From contig JAIPFS010000071.1 in the NCBI GenBank assembly GCA_021736545.1, positions 1-7,064 of the forward strand: a DNA stretch of 7,064 nucleotides, written 5' to 3'. The notes beneath the pieces were generated by a model. It had not been told where the DNA came from and searched no databases. It was given only the letters and a program-made list of their open reading frames with translations. The DNA is from Spirochaetia bacterium (GTDB lineage Bacteria; Spirochaetota; Spirochaetia; PWKH01). Of this stretch, positions 1 to 5,978 are shown in pieces (position 1 is the stretch's first letter; each line of letters opens with the position of its first letter). The translations under genes were made by a program, and so were the position numbers.

Positions 1-834
1 ACGGCAAGTAAATCTCAGCTGATTGGAGTAATGCTTCCGGATTTGCAAAACCCTTACTTTACTGAAATACTTTTTCATCTGGAGCGCATATGTGCTTATC
101 ACGGTTACAATATCCTAGTTGCAAATTCAAATGGAGAACAGCAGCGGGAGAAGTCAATTATTCGAGCCCTTAAGGCACGTCAGATTGATGGTCTGCTAGT
201 AGGAGTAGCACATCCGGAATCAGAGATAGTAGCTGCATTACGTGAGGATAAAAGCCTTCCGAAGGTAGTAATAACACAAGAGCATGAAGGTATTGATTGT
301 GTTGCTGTATCGCATGAAGCGGGCGGGAAACTTGCTGCGGAATACTTTCTTGATACAGGAGTGAATGAATTTGTCTTTTTTGGTACGTCTTATGATCCTA
401 AGTTTCTCGGATATAATAAAAGGTTGAGGGAAAACGGGGTTGAGTCAGAGAAGATTCATGTTATCGGGAATGAGGACTGGTTTTTTCAGACGAAACAAAG
501 GGCATATAGGGTACTGAGTCAGTATTTAAGAAGTGAAAAACTTGAAGGAAAAACAGGAGTATACTGCGTTGGGGATATTTATGCAGTGGGAGTGATTCAG
601 GCGGCGCTTGATCTCAAAATGCGTATACCAGAGGATATTTCTATTGTAGGGTTTGACAATATTTTCATTTGCGACGCAGTAACACCAAGGTTGACGTCAA
701 TATCGCAACCTATAGAACAAATCGCTGAAAGTGCTGTTGATATACTGCTTAGACAGATTAATTCAGAGACTGAAGATGATGCAGAAGCGCAGCATGTTGT
801 CTTTCAGCCAGAACTTATCAGGAGGGATACATGA
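1..834 (+). CDS. LacI-family transcriptional regulator, C-terminal effector-binding part (5' end outside window)
   Basis: The frame is open from the first base, and the family pattern begins before the first internal ATG at 31 (SQLIGVMLPDLQNPYF). That ATG is therefore not the start. The visible 277 codons match the periplasmic-binding-protein-like sugar domain of LacI/GalR regulators: NPYF near codon 17, RQIDGLLVGV around codons 60-69, and the hallmark PEDISIVGFDN at codons 210-220, followed by the conserved TPRLTSISQP segment. Family members are usually about 330-340 residues, so the missing 55-65 residues should be the helix-turn-helix and hinge helix. It lies directly before a GH32 fructosidase and a sugar ABC transporter, so it is probably their local sugar-responsive regulator, usually a repressor. 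The effector cannot be read from the sequence. Its stop codon overlaps an ATG with a strong ribosome-binding site (see 831-890). Confidence 0.93.
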   Translation, partial: TASKSQLIGVMLPDLQNPYFTEILFHLERICAYHGYNILVANSNGEQQREKSIIRALKARQIDGLLVGVAHPESEIVAALREDKSLPKVVITQEHEGIDCVAVSHEAGGKLAAEYFLDTGVNEFVFFGTSYDPKFLGYNKRLRENGVESEKIHVIGNEDWFFQTKQRAYRVLSQYLRSEKLEGKTGVYCVGDIYAVGVIQAALDLKMRIPEDISIVGFDNIFICDAVTPRLTSISQPIEQIAESAVDILLRQINSETEDDAEAQHVVFQPELIRRDT

Positions 835-890
835 TGCAGAAAATGAGAGTAATTTTATATAAAATGGAAGCGTATTCAATATATTCATAA
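831..890 (+). CDS. possible 19-residue leader peptide or remnant ORF overlapping the regulator stop
   Basis: An ATG at 831 overlaps the TGA of the LacI gene (ATGA) and has a very good Shine-Dalgarno sequence, AGGAGGG, at 819-825, with a spacer of about 5 nt. The frame encodes MMQKMRVILYKMEAYSIYS and ends at TAA 888-890. It is in the same frame as the downstream GH32 gene, separated from it by this TAA and by a TGA at 927-929. The initiation signal is better than the one at the annotated GH32 ATG. It could be a translated leader peptide, a device keeping ribosomes on the mRNA, or the decayed start of a once longer or different downstream gene. I do not recognise the peptide, and an ORF this short could be chance. 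Confidence 0.25.
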   Translation: MMQKMRVILYKMEAYSIYS

Positions 891-925
891 AGTTTCAAAA
901 GCACGATGGAAACCTGTACATATAG

Positions 926-937
926 ATGAACGTTTAT
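926..937 (+). promoter_or_regulatory. candidate LacI-family operator
   Basis: ATGAACGTTTAT is a CG-centred near-palindrome in which five of six base pairs are symmetrical and the AACGTT core is perfect. LacI/GalR operators are typically CG-centred palindromes of 14-20 bp with AACGTT-like cores, and a LacI-family gene lies directly upstream. The site overlaps the ATG at 936. A weak TACATA -10-like element at 917-922 would place a transcription start on top of it. It is a single, short and imperfect copy, so the call is tentative. Confidence 0.3.
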
Positions 938-2567
938 GAGGAAGCAGGAAATAGATTTAAAAACGAGAGGAAGGCAATTGGAGAAGACACATACACATGC
1001 ACAGCAGCTGAGACAATACTATGAACCCCATCGCCCGCAGATACACTTTTCACCGAAGAAGAACTGGATGAACGATCCGAACGGTTGTGTCTACTTTAAC
1101 GGTTTGTATCACCTCTATTTTCAGTACCATCCCTACAGTACGGACTGGGGACCTATGCACTGGGGACATGCGGTTAGTGAAGATCTCCTTCACTGGAAAG
1201 AACAGCCCGTCGCGCTCTATCCGCCGAGTGAGCAGGCAATGGCATTTTCCGGATCAGCAGTGGTTGATAAAGAGAACAGTTCAGGTCTTTTTTCTGAGAT
1301 ATCTGGTAAACAGGGGATAGTTGCGGTGTATACCGAACACTTCATGAAACACCACAAAAGCGGTGAGCAGCTTCAGAGACAGTGTCTTGCATACAGTACG
1401 GATAATGGAAAAACACTGAAAAGCTTTTCGGCAAATCCAATTCTTGAATATGAAGGAGTAAGGGATTTCCGAGACCCGAAAATCATTCGGCATCAGGAAA
1501 GCGACGCATGGATTATGATCATTGCAAAAGGTGAGAGAATTGAACTCTATAGGAGTAATAACCTGATGCGGTGGGAGAAGAGCGATTCCTTCAGCCTAGA
1601 GGGCTTGAGTACGGACAATCTCTATGAATGTCCCGATTTGATTTCAATTGATTCAGAGGATGGCAGATATTGGCTGGTCATTGCAAGCCTCTATACCTAC
1701 GAAGAGGCAGTGAAGGGAGTGTCCGTCTATGCAGTCGGAACTTTTGACGGATACAAATTTCTCCAGAAGGAACCGGTGAAAATTATTGATTCCGGATATG
1801 ATTTCTATGCCATGCAGTCCTGGTCTGATATGCCTGACGAAAGACGGGTCTGGATAGGATGGATGAATCATTGGGCTTATGCACACACAGCTCCTACGCG
1901 TCCATGGAGAGGGATGATGTCGATTCCAAGAGAGTTGAGTATCCGTCGAAAAGACAACGGTGAACATAGGCTTACGCAGGCGCCTGTGCAGGAGATTGCA
2001 AAGCTCAGATCTGCAAAACTTTGTCTAGATGTCAGTGAAGACGGACATTCAGGCATAACATCGTTCAGGACAGACGGAGCGCTTGAAATACGTGCAGAGA
2101 TCTCTGCGCGAAGCGATGAAACGCCGCCGCTCAGGAATCAGCAGAATAATTCTTATGATAAAACGATAGGGGATGAATATCGATCATACGAACTGGAATT
2201 TGTTTTCAGGGGAAAGAATTCGGGGCAACTGAAGATTTGCTTCGATTTGATGAGAGGTGAAGTGATAGTCGACAGGAAGAATGCGTTTTATGATCATCCT
2301 GATGCGCCCTTTGTCTCAGTTGTCAGGGCGAAAATCCCCGAGCGCGGTCAGAAAGCGAAAACAGGTGATCTGGATGTCCAGATTCTGCTTGATCAGTCTG
2401 TCCTTGAGATATTTGCAGGAAAGGGAGAGCTTGCGGTTTCATCGGTCTTTTTCAGTGAAGAGCCCTTATACGAGGTGGAAGTCAGAGGTTTTGATTATCT
2501 TTCATCCTATAAGATCTTTGAGCTTCGATCCATCTGGGAAGATGAGAAATATGTTCCAGTGCAGTGA
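936..2567 (+). CDS. GH32 beta-fructosidase (levanase/fructanase-like), cytoplasmic
   Basis: This enzyme hydrolyses terminal beta-fructofuranosyl bonds of sucrose, fructo-oligosaccharides or fructans. The five-bladed propeller carries all GH32 signatures: WMNDPNG at residues 44-50 with nucleophile Asp47, FSGS at 104-107, FRDPK at 178-182 with transition-state stabiliser Asp180, and ECPDL at 231-235 with acid/base Glu231. The C-terminal beta-sandwich ends with the conserved block QILLDQSVLEIF at 482-493. The WGPMHWGHAVS motif (71-81) is closer to levanase/exo-fructosidase types than to sucrose-6-phosphate hydrolases, which fits an ABC rather than a PTS importer. Length (543 aa) is normal. No signal peptide is visible, so it should act on imported sugar in the cytoplasm. 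Residues about 390-412 look like a polar insertion in the sandwich domain. An in-frame TGA at 927-929 limits the start to 936 or later. The ATG at 936 lacks a clear ribosome-binding site, and TTG 978 is a serious alternative (529 aa). Exact substrate specificity is not readable. Confidence 0.95.
   Translation: MRKQEIDLKTRGRQLEKTHTHAQQLRQYYEPHRPQIHFSPKKNWMNDPNGCVYFNGLYHLYFQYHPYSTDWGPMHWGHAVSEDLLHWKEQPVALYPPSEQAMAFSGSAVVDKENSSGLFSEISGKQGIVAVYTEHFMKHHKSGEQLQRQCLAYSTDNGKTLKSFSANPILEYEGVRDFRDPKIIRHQESDAWIMIIAKGERIELYRSNNLMRWEKSDSFSLEGLSTDNLYECPDLISIDSEDGRYWLVIASLYTYEEAVKGVSVYAVGTFDGYKFLQKEPVKIIDSGYDFYAMQSWSDMPDERRVWIGWMNHWAYAHTAPTRPWRGMMSIPRELSIRRKDNGEHRLTQAPVQEIAKLRSAKLCLDVSEDGHSGITSFRTDGALEIRAEISARSDETPPLRNQQNNSYDKTIGDEYRSYELEFVFRGKNSGQLKICFDLMRGEVIVDRKNAFYDHPDAPFVSVVRAKIPERGQKAKTGDLDVQILLDQSVLEIFAGKGELAVSSVFFSEEPLYEVEVRGFDYLSSYKIFELRSIWEDEKYVPVQ
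965..980 (+). promoter_or_regulatory. ribosome-binding site and alternative TTG start for the GH32 gene
   Basis: The purine-rich run GAGAGGAAGG (965-974) precedes an in-frame TTG at 978. AGAGG at 966-970 leaves a 7-nt spacer. The ATG at 936 has no comparable purine run in the preceding 15 bases. Starting at TTG removes 14 residues (MRKQEIDLKTRGRQ) and still leaves about 30 residues before the catalytic NDPNG motif, so the fold would not be affected. Confidence 0.35.
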
Positions 2568-2588
2568 ACGGGAACTGCCTAATGCCGT

Positions 2589-2624
2589 CTACGTATTCAA
2601 GTATGCATTTAAATATGCATTCAA
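2589..2624 (+). repeat. three-unit 12-bp imperfect tandem repeat
   Basis: In the 164-bp gap between the GH32 and binding-protein genes, three consecutive 12-mers can be read: CTACGTATTCAA (2589-2600), GTATGCATTTAA (2601-2612) and ATATGCATTCAA (2613-2624). The last two match at 10 of 12 positions and the first matches the third at 9 of 12. Units two and three each contain the self-complementary hexamer ATGCAT, so the block can also fold as ATGCAT, a 6-nt loop, ATGCAT. The function is unknown. The block ends about 107 bp upstream of the binding-protein start. Confidence 0.55.
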
Positions 2625-2656
2625 GGTACAGAATGAAGTGCGGCGGTTTGAAAATA

Positions 2657-2694
2657 GATGCAGAGATGCAGCCCGATGCGGACTGCATATGCAG
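2657..2694 (+). promoter_or_regulatory. repeated GATGCAG motifs and perfect 12-bp palindrome upstream of the binding-protein gene
   Basis: GATGCAG occurs at 2657-2663 and 2665-2671, and a variant GATGCGG at 2675-2681. Directly after comes CTGCATATGCAG (2683-2694), a perfect 12-bp palindrome ending 37 bp before the start codon. CTGCAT at 2683-2688 is complementary to ATGCAG at 2658-2663, 2666-2671 and 2689-2694, so three alternative short hairpins are possible in RNA. It could be an operator or a leader structure. No convincing -35/-10 pair was found in this gap. Confidence 0.35.
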
Positions 2695-2731
2695 AATATG
2701 AAAAAACAGATGACAAAACAAGGAGGATGTC

Positions 2732-4033
2732 ATGGTTAAGAAAACAGTAATTGTAATGGCAATGATGATTGCGCTCGTATCACCGATTTTTGCGCAGGGT
2801 GGGCAGGAAGCTGCTGAAGCTGATACAGTCAGTGTTATGTTTCAAGGTGGAGAACCTGAGCAGGCAGCAGTAAAGGCTGCACTTGAGCGGTTTCAGGAAG
2901 AGTCGGGTATTACCGTTGAAGCACTGTATACGCCTCATGGTGGATATAATCAGAAACTTTCCGGTTATATCAATTCTGGGGATATGCCTGATATTATTCA
3001 ACTGGATGCACCCTATCTCTCGAATTATGTTTGGAGTGGTGTTGTAGAACCTATTGCTGATTATATAAGTCCATCAGTGATTGCAGATATGACTGAATCA
3101 AACAAAACCCAATGTACGTATCCCATAGATAATGAACTCTATGCCGTCAGTCATCAGGATAGTACGATTGTTCTGTATGCTAATAAAGCATACCTGGAAA
3201 GAGTAGGAGCTCGGATTCCTGAATCTCCTGATGATGCCTGGTCTATTGATGAATTTGAGCAGGTTCTATCTGATCTTGCTTCTTTACCGGAGGTTATGTG
3301 GCCGCTTGATATTATGAATGCCTATGGTACAAGAACTGAGTGGGGTACATTCGGATTCAGCCCAATGTTTCAGTCTGCAGGTACCGGACTTATTGACAGA
3401 AACAACTGGAAATCTGAAGGGGTAATGAATTCTAAAGAAAATATTACATTTGCTGAACGTCTGCAGGGCTGGGCACAGAATGATTGGTTTGTTCCTGCTA
3501 GTGCAGGAGATAATCAGTTCTTTAATAGTGACAGAGCAGCTGCAATGGCATGGTGCGGACATTGGTTGTGGCCTGCTGCAGAGCAGGCTCTGGGGGATGA
3601 TCTAGTCGTTCTTCCGCTTCCTGATTTTGGCAATGGGACAGTTTCTCCTAATGGTTCATGGGTGTGGGCAATTACATCTAAAGGGAAAAACAAAGAAGGA
3701 GCTGCTCAACTGCTTGAATTCATTCTTTCTGATATGGATTTCTATAACGATCTGAAAGCTTTGAATGTTTTTCCGGGAACAAAAACATTCCTGTCAATAT
3801 CAGATGTGTATAAAGATGCTGATAAAATGGCTGTAGCCATGGAGCAAGCAGCTAAAACTGCAGTATCCAGACCTCAGCATCCAGCATATCCGACAATTAC
3901 GAAAAGTTTTGCTCAAGCCTTCGATGATATCATTAATGGCGGAGTGAACCCTGCTAAAGTATTGTCGAATGCAGCTGAAGAAATTGATGAGGACATTAAG
4001 GATAACGATGGATATCCTCCTTTTGGAGAATAG
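2732..4033 (+). CDS. periplasmic sugar-binding protein of an ABC importer (SBP family 1)
   Basis: This is the substrate-capture subunit of a carbohydrate ABC importer (UgpB/MalE-like, COG1653 type). Residues 1-21 form a signal peptide: KK near the N-terminus, a hydrophobic core to about residue 17, then SPIFA before QGGQEA. There is no lipobox cysteine, so the mature protein should be soluble in the periplasm. The early segment has the family layout: a beta-strand around 33-38, an AALERFQEESGITVE helix-strand at 49-63, and GDMPDIIQLDAPYLSNYV at 83-100. SPNGSWVWAITSKGKNKEGA near 305-324 is typical of the C-terminal lobe, as is the VNPAKVLSNAAEEIDEDI tail. Length (433 aa) is normal. The start is supported by AGGAGG at 2721-2726 with a 5-nt spacer. 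Two matching permease genes follow. The ligand is inferred to be a fructose-containing oligosaccharide from the GH32 neighbour only. Confidence 0.94.
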   Translation: MVKKTVIVMAMMIALVSPIFAQGGQEAAEADTVSVMFQGGEPEQAAVKAALERFQEESGITVEALYTPHGGYNQKLSGYINSGDMPDIIQLDAPYLSNYVWSGVVEPIADYISPSVIADMTESNKTQCTYPIDNELYAVSHQDSTIVLYANKAYLERVGARIPESPDDAWSIDEFEQVLSDLASLPEVMWPLDIMNAYGTRTEWGTFGFSPMFQSAGTGLIDRNNWKSEGVMNSKENITFAERLQGWAQNDWFVPASAGDNQFFNSDRAAAMAWCGHWLWPAAEQALGDDLVVLPLPDFGNGTVSPNGSWVWAITSKGKNKEGAAQLLEFILSDMDFYNDLKALNVFPGTKTFLSISDVYKDADKMAVAMEQAAKTAVSRPQHPAYPTITKSFAQAFDDIINGGVNPAKVLSNAAEEIDEDIKDNDGYPPFGE

Positions 4034-4041
4034 TGTATGAA

Positions 4042-4080
4042 ATAAGGGAGGGTATATCCCCTCCCTGTATTTTCCCTTAT
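4042..4080 (+). terminator. GC-rich hairpin after the binding-protein gene; likely attenuator or mRNA-stabilising stem, with competing fold
   Basis: A perfect 8-bp stem pairs AGGGAGGG (4045-4052) with CCCTCCCT (4059-4066) around a 6-nt loop, followed by GTATTTT. This is the shape of an intrinsic terminator with a weak T-tract, starting 12 bp after the binding-protein stop. Because the cognate permeases follow in the same direction, it more likely gives partial termination or 3'-end protection, a common way to make much more binding protein than permease. A second 8-bp stem is possible between ATAAGGGA (4042-4049) and TCCCTTAT (4073-4080). It shares bases with the first stem, so the two cannot form together. 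Confidence 0.6.
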
Positions 4081-4135
4081 ATTCCAGAAGTTTTTGCGCC
4101 CTTTCTGAATTGTCTGCTTAGTACTTCTAAACGGA

Positions 4136-4157
4136 ATTGTAAAATATGAGTTACAAT
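4136..4157 (+). promoter_or_regulatory. 7+7 bp dyad, candidate operator upstream of the permease genes
   Basis: ATTGTAA (4136-4142) is followed after 8 bp by its exact reverse complement TTACAAT (4151-4157). The 22-bp span, with half-site centres 15 bp apart, is of the order expected for a dimeric regulator site. The -10-like hexamers TAAAAT (4140-4145) and TACAAT (4152-4157) overlap it, but no good -35 is placed for either. It differs from the AACGTT site at 926-937, so if real it may serve another regulator. Confidence 0.35.
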
Positions 4158-4208
4158 AAGGGCTTGAATTAAGTGCTTATATTAAGGGGTTAAATTAAGG
4201 GCTTATAA
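4157..4208 (+). repeat. four-unit 13-bp tandem repeat adjoining the permease ribosome-binding site
   Basis: Four units lie in exact 13-bp register: TAAGGGCTTGAAT (4157), TAAGTGCTTATAT (4170), TAAGGGGTTAAAT (4183) and TAAGGGCTTATAA (4196). Each carries a TAAG-N2-CTTA-like core with partial dyad symmetry, exact in units two and four, followed by 3 AT-rich bases. The array ends 2 bases before the AAAGGAGG ribosome-binding site (4211-4218) of the permease gene, so it probably lies in its mRNA leader. It could be a set of protein-binding iterons, an AT-rich unstructured translation enhancer, or a slippage-prone tract. The function is unknown. Confidence 0.75.
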
Positions 4209-4223
4209 AAAAAGGAGGATTTC

Positions 4224-5132
4224 ATGACTACTATAAGAAAGCAGAAAATACAGGAGGTGCTGATGGTGTCTCCCGCATTGATTCTGCTGATAATATTTCT
4301 TGTAGTTCCCTTTTTCGTCTCAATCTCACTTTCATTTACTAATCAAAGACTTGTTCAAGGCCCTGTTGCAGCAAAATATATTGCTTTTAGAAATTATGCC
4401 CAAATTCTTGGTGACAGACATTTTTGGCAGGCTTTCTACAATGTTGGTCGATTTACTCTATTTATTCTTCCGCTGCAATGTGGTTTGGCTCTGTTATTTG
4501 CATCAATGCTTAATAAACAGCAGGTATTGAAAGGATTTCTTCGATCAATGTACTTTCTTCCGTTTATTACTCCTATGGTTATTGTTACAGTCATATGGAA
4601 AACGATGTATCAGTATCCTAAAGGAATCTTTAACTATGTACTTGGGATTATTTCCGGTGGTATGATTCAACCTGTAGAATGGTTGGGAACAGCTGCAACA
4701 GCTATGCCGGCTATTGTCATTCTTTCTGCATGGCAGGCCTATGGTTTCCAGATGATTATCTATTTAGGTGGGCTTAAGGGAATTCCGGATGAGCTGTATG
4801 AAGCTTCAAATATTGATGGTGCAAATAAAATACAGCAGTTTTTCCATATTACGTGGCCGGGGCTGCGGGAAACGAACATTCTTATTCTTATCATAACAAC
4901 TATTCAAGCATTAAAACTCTTCACCCAAGTCAACATTCTTACCCAAGGTGGGCCAAATGGTTCGACAAATACGCTGGTTCATTATATTTATGATGCGGGG
5001 TTTGTCGGGCAGAAAATTGGATATTCATCTGCAGCATCTGTGCTCCTCTTCGTCATCGTGGTGATGATATTCCTGGTTCAACGTAGAGTTGTTGAAGGTA
5101 CGCCAGTACGGAAAACAAGGAGGAAGTCATGA
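4224..5132 (+). CDS. sugar ABC transporter permease, MalF/UgpA-type
   Basis: This is an inner-membrane subunit of a carbohydrate ABC importer (binding-protein-dependent transport family 1). The 302 residues suggest six membrane helices: about 14-36, 74-95, 107-125, 158-180, 216-238 and 268-285. The cytoplasmic EAA loop that contacts the ATPase is at 193-214 (EASNIDGANKIQQFFHITWPGL split as EASNIDG, then ITWP), with conserved Glu193 and Gly199. It is followed by the family's LTQGGPNGSTNTLV stretch (239-252). AAAGGAGG at 4211-4218 with a 5-nt spacer fixes the start. The gene is 190 bp after the binding-protein gene and overlaps the next permease by 4 bp, so the pair is translationally coupled. 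The substrate is inferred from context to be fructo-oligosaccharide or similar. No ATPase gene lies nearby. Confidence 0.95.
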   Translation: MTTIRKQKIQEVLMVSPALILLIIFLVVPFFVSISLSFTNQRLVQGPVAAKYIAFRNYAQILGDRHFWQAFYNVGRFTLFILPLQCGLALLFASMLNKQQVLKGFLRSMYFLPFITPMVIVTVIWKTMYQYPKGIFNYVLGIISGGMIQPVEWLGTAATAMPAIVILSAWQAYGFQMIIYLGGLKGIPDELYEASNIDGANKIQQFFHITWPGLRETNILILIITTIQALKLFTQVNILTQGGPNGSTNTLVHYIYDAGFVGQKIGYSSAASVLLFVIVVMIFLVQRRVVEGTPVRKTRRKS

Positions 5133-5977
5133 CGCAGAATGATAAACGATTTGATCGCATAAAAGCAGCTATATTAATCTGTATCGGAATAATTTTCATT
5201 TCTCCGCTTTTTCTGATGATTGTTTCAAGTCTTAAAGACGATAGACTTCAGATTATGGAAGATATAGGATCAATTAAAGCTTTCTGGGTCTCTAATCCGA
5301 CATTGAACAACTTTGTCGAAATACTAAATCCAAGTTCTCTACAGAATTTTGGAATGTACTTTCGTAATTCTGTCATTATTCTTGCATTAACTGCTATCGG
5401 TACTATTGTGATTTCTTCAATGGCAGGTTATACATTGCTGCGAGGCAGAATGAAGATGCACAAGATCCTGCTCCCTGTAATCATTTCTCTATATATAATT
5501 CCGCTTGAAGCAATAATGCTGCCTTTGCTGTACCAGTCAATAAAAATGGGACTTATTGATACCTTTGTTATACAAATACTTCCATTTATTGCCAGTCCTA
5601 TGTATATTTTCCTTTTCTATCAATTTATGAAGCAGGTTCCTCATTCTATTGGTGAAGCTGCTTTTATTGAAGGGGCCTCATTCTGGCGTGTATATAAGGA
5701 TATTTATTTGCCGATAAATACATCTGCTATAGCTACGGTTGCTATACTTCAAGGTATGGATTCATGGAATCAGTATTTCTGGCCTCTCCTAGTAACCCAA
5801 TCGGATAGAGTGAGACCAATATCTGTAGCTATTGCTTCATTTTCTCAGGTTGGAACAATCTATTGGGATAGATTGATGGCGGCATCTGTTCTTATGATGC
5901 TTCCCGTTCTTATCTTTTTTCTGATTTTTCAGAGGTTCTTTATTGCTTCTATTGCAAGTTCGGCTGTGAAGGGCTGA
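5129..5977 (+). CDS. sugar ABC transporter permease, MalG/UgpE-type
   Basis: This is the second membrane subunit, expected to form a heterodimer with the preceding permease. The 282 residues give about six hydrophobic helices: near 12-34, 79-103, 112-134, 144-165, 199-215 and 247-272. A textbook EAA motif lies at 176-195 (EAAFIEG, then IYLP), with Glu176, Gly182 and Pro195, and the MalG-like WNQYFWPLLV follows at 213-222. The start ATG overlaps the upstream stop (ATGA). AAGGAGG at 5117-5123, inside the last codons of the upstream gene, is its ribosome-binding site. Length is typical. It is the last gene of the transport set; a non-coding gap of 347 bp and a terminator follow. The missing nucleotide-binding subunit is presumably shared and encoded elsewhere, as with MsmX/MsmK-type ATPases. 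Confidence 0.95.
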   Translation: MTQNDKRFDRIKAAILICIGIIFISPLFLMIVSSLKDDRLQIMEDIGSIKAFWVSNPTLNNFVEILNPSSLQNFGMYFRNSVIILALTAIGTIVISSMAGYTLLRGRMKMHKILLPVIISLYIIPLEAIMLPLLYQSIKMGLIDTFVIQILPFIASPMYIFLFYQFMKQVPHSIGEAAFIEGASFWRVYKDIYLPINTSAIATVAILQGMDSWNQYFWPLLVTQSDRVRPISVAIASFSQVGTIYWDRLMAASVLMMLPVLIFFLIFQRFFIASIASSAVKG

Positions 5978-5978
5978 T

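Noticed and set aside
892..913. GTTTC/GAAAC inverted arms with 12-bp spacer
   Set aside because: The five-base arms are too short and too far apart for a LacI-type operator. The AACGTT site next to it is a better candidate.
2281..2739. Plus-strand frame of 152 codons crossing the GH32 end
   Set aside because: It is a shadow of the GH32 reading frame that continues through repeats. The apparent YAFKYAFK repeat is just the 12-bp DNA repeat translated.
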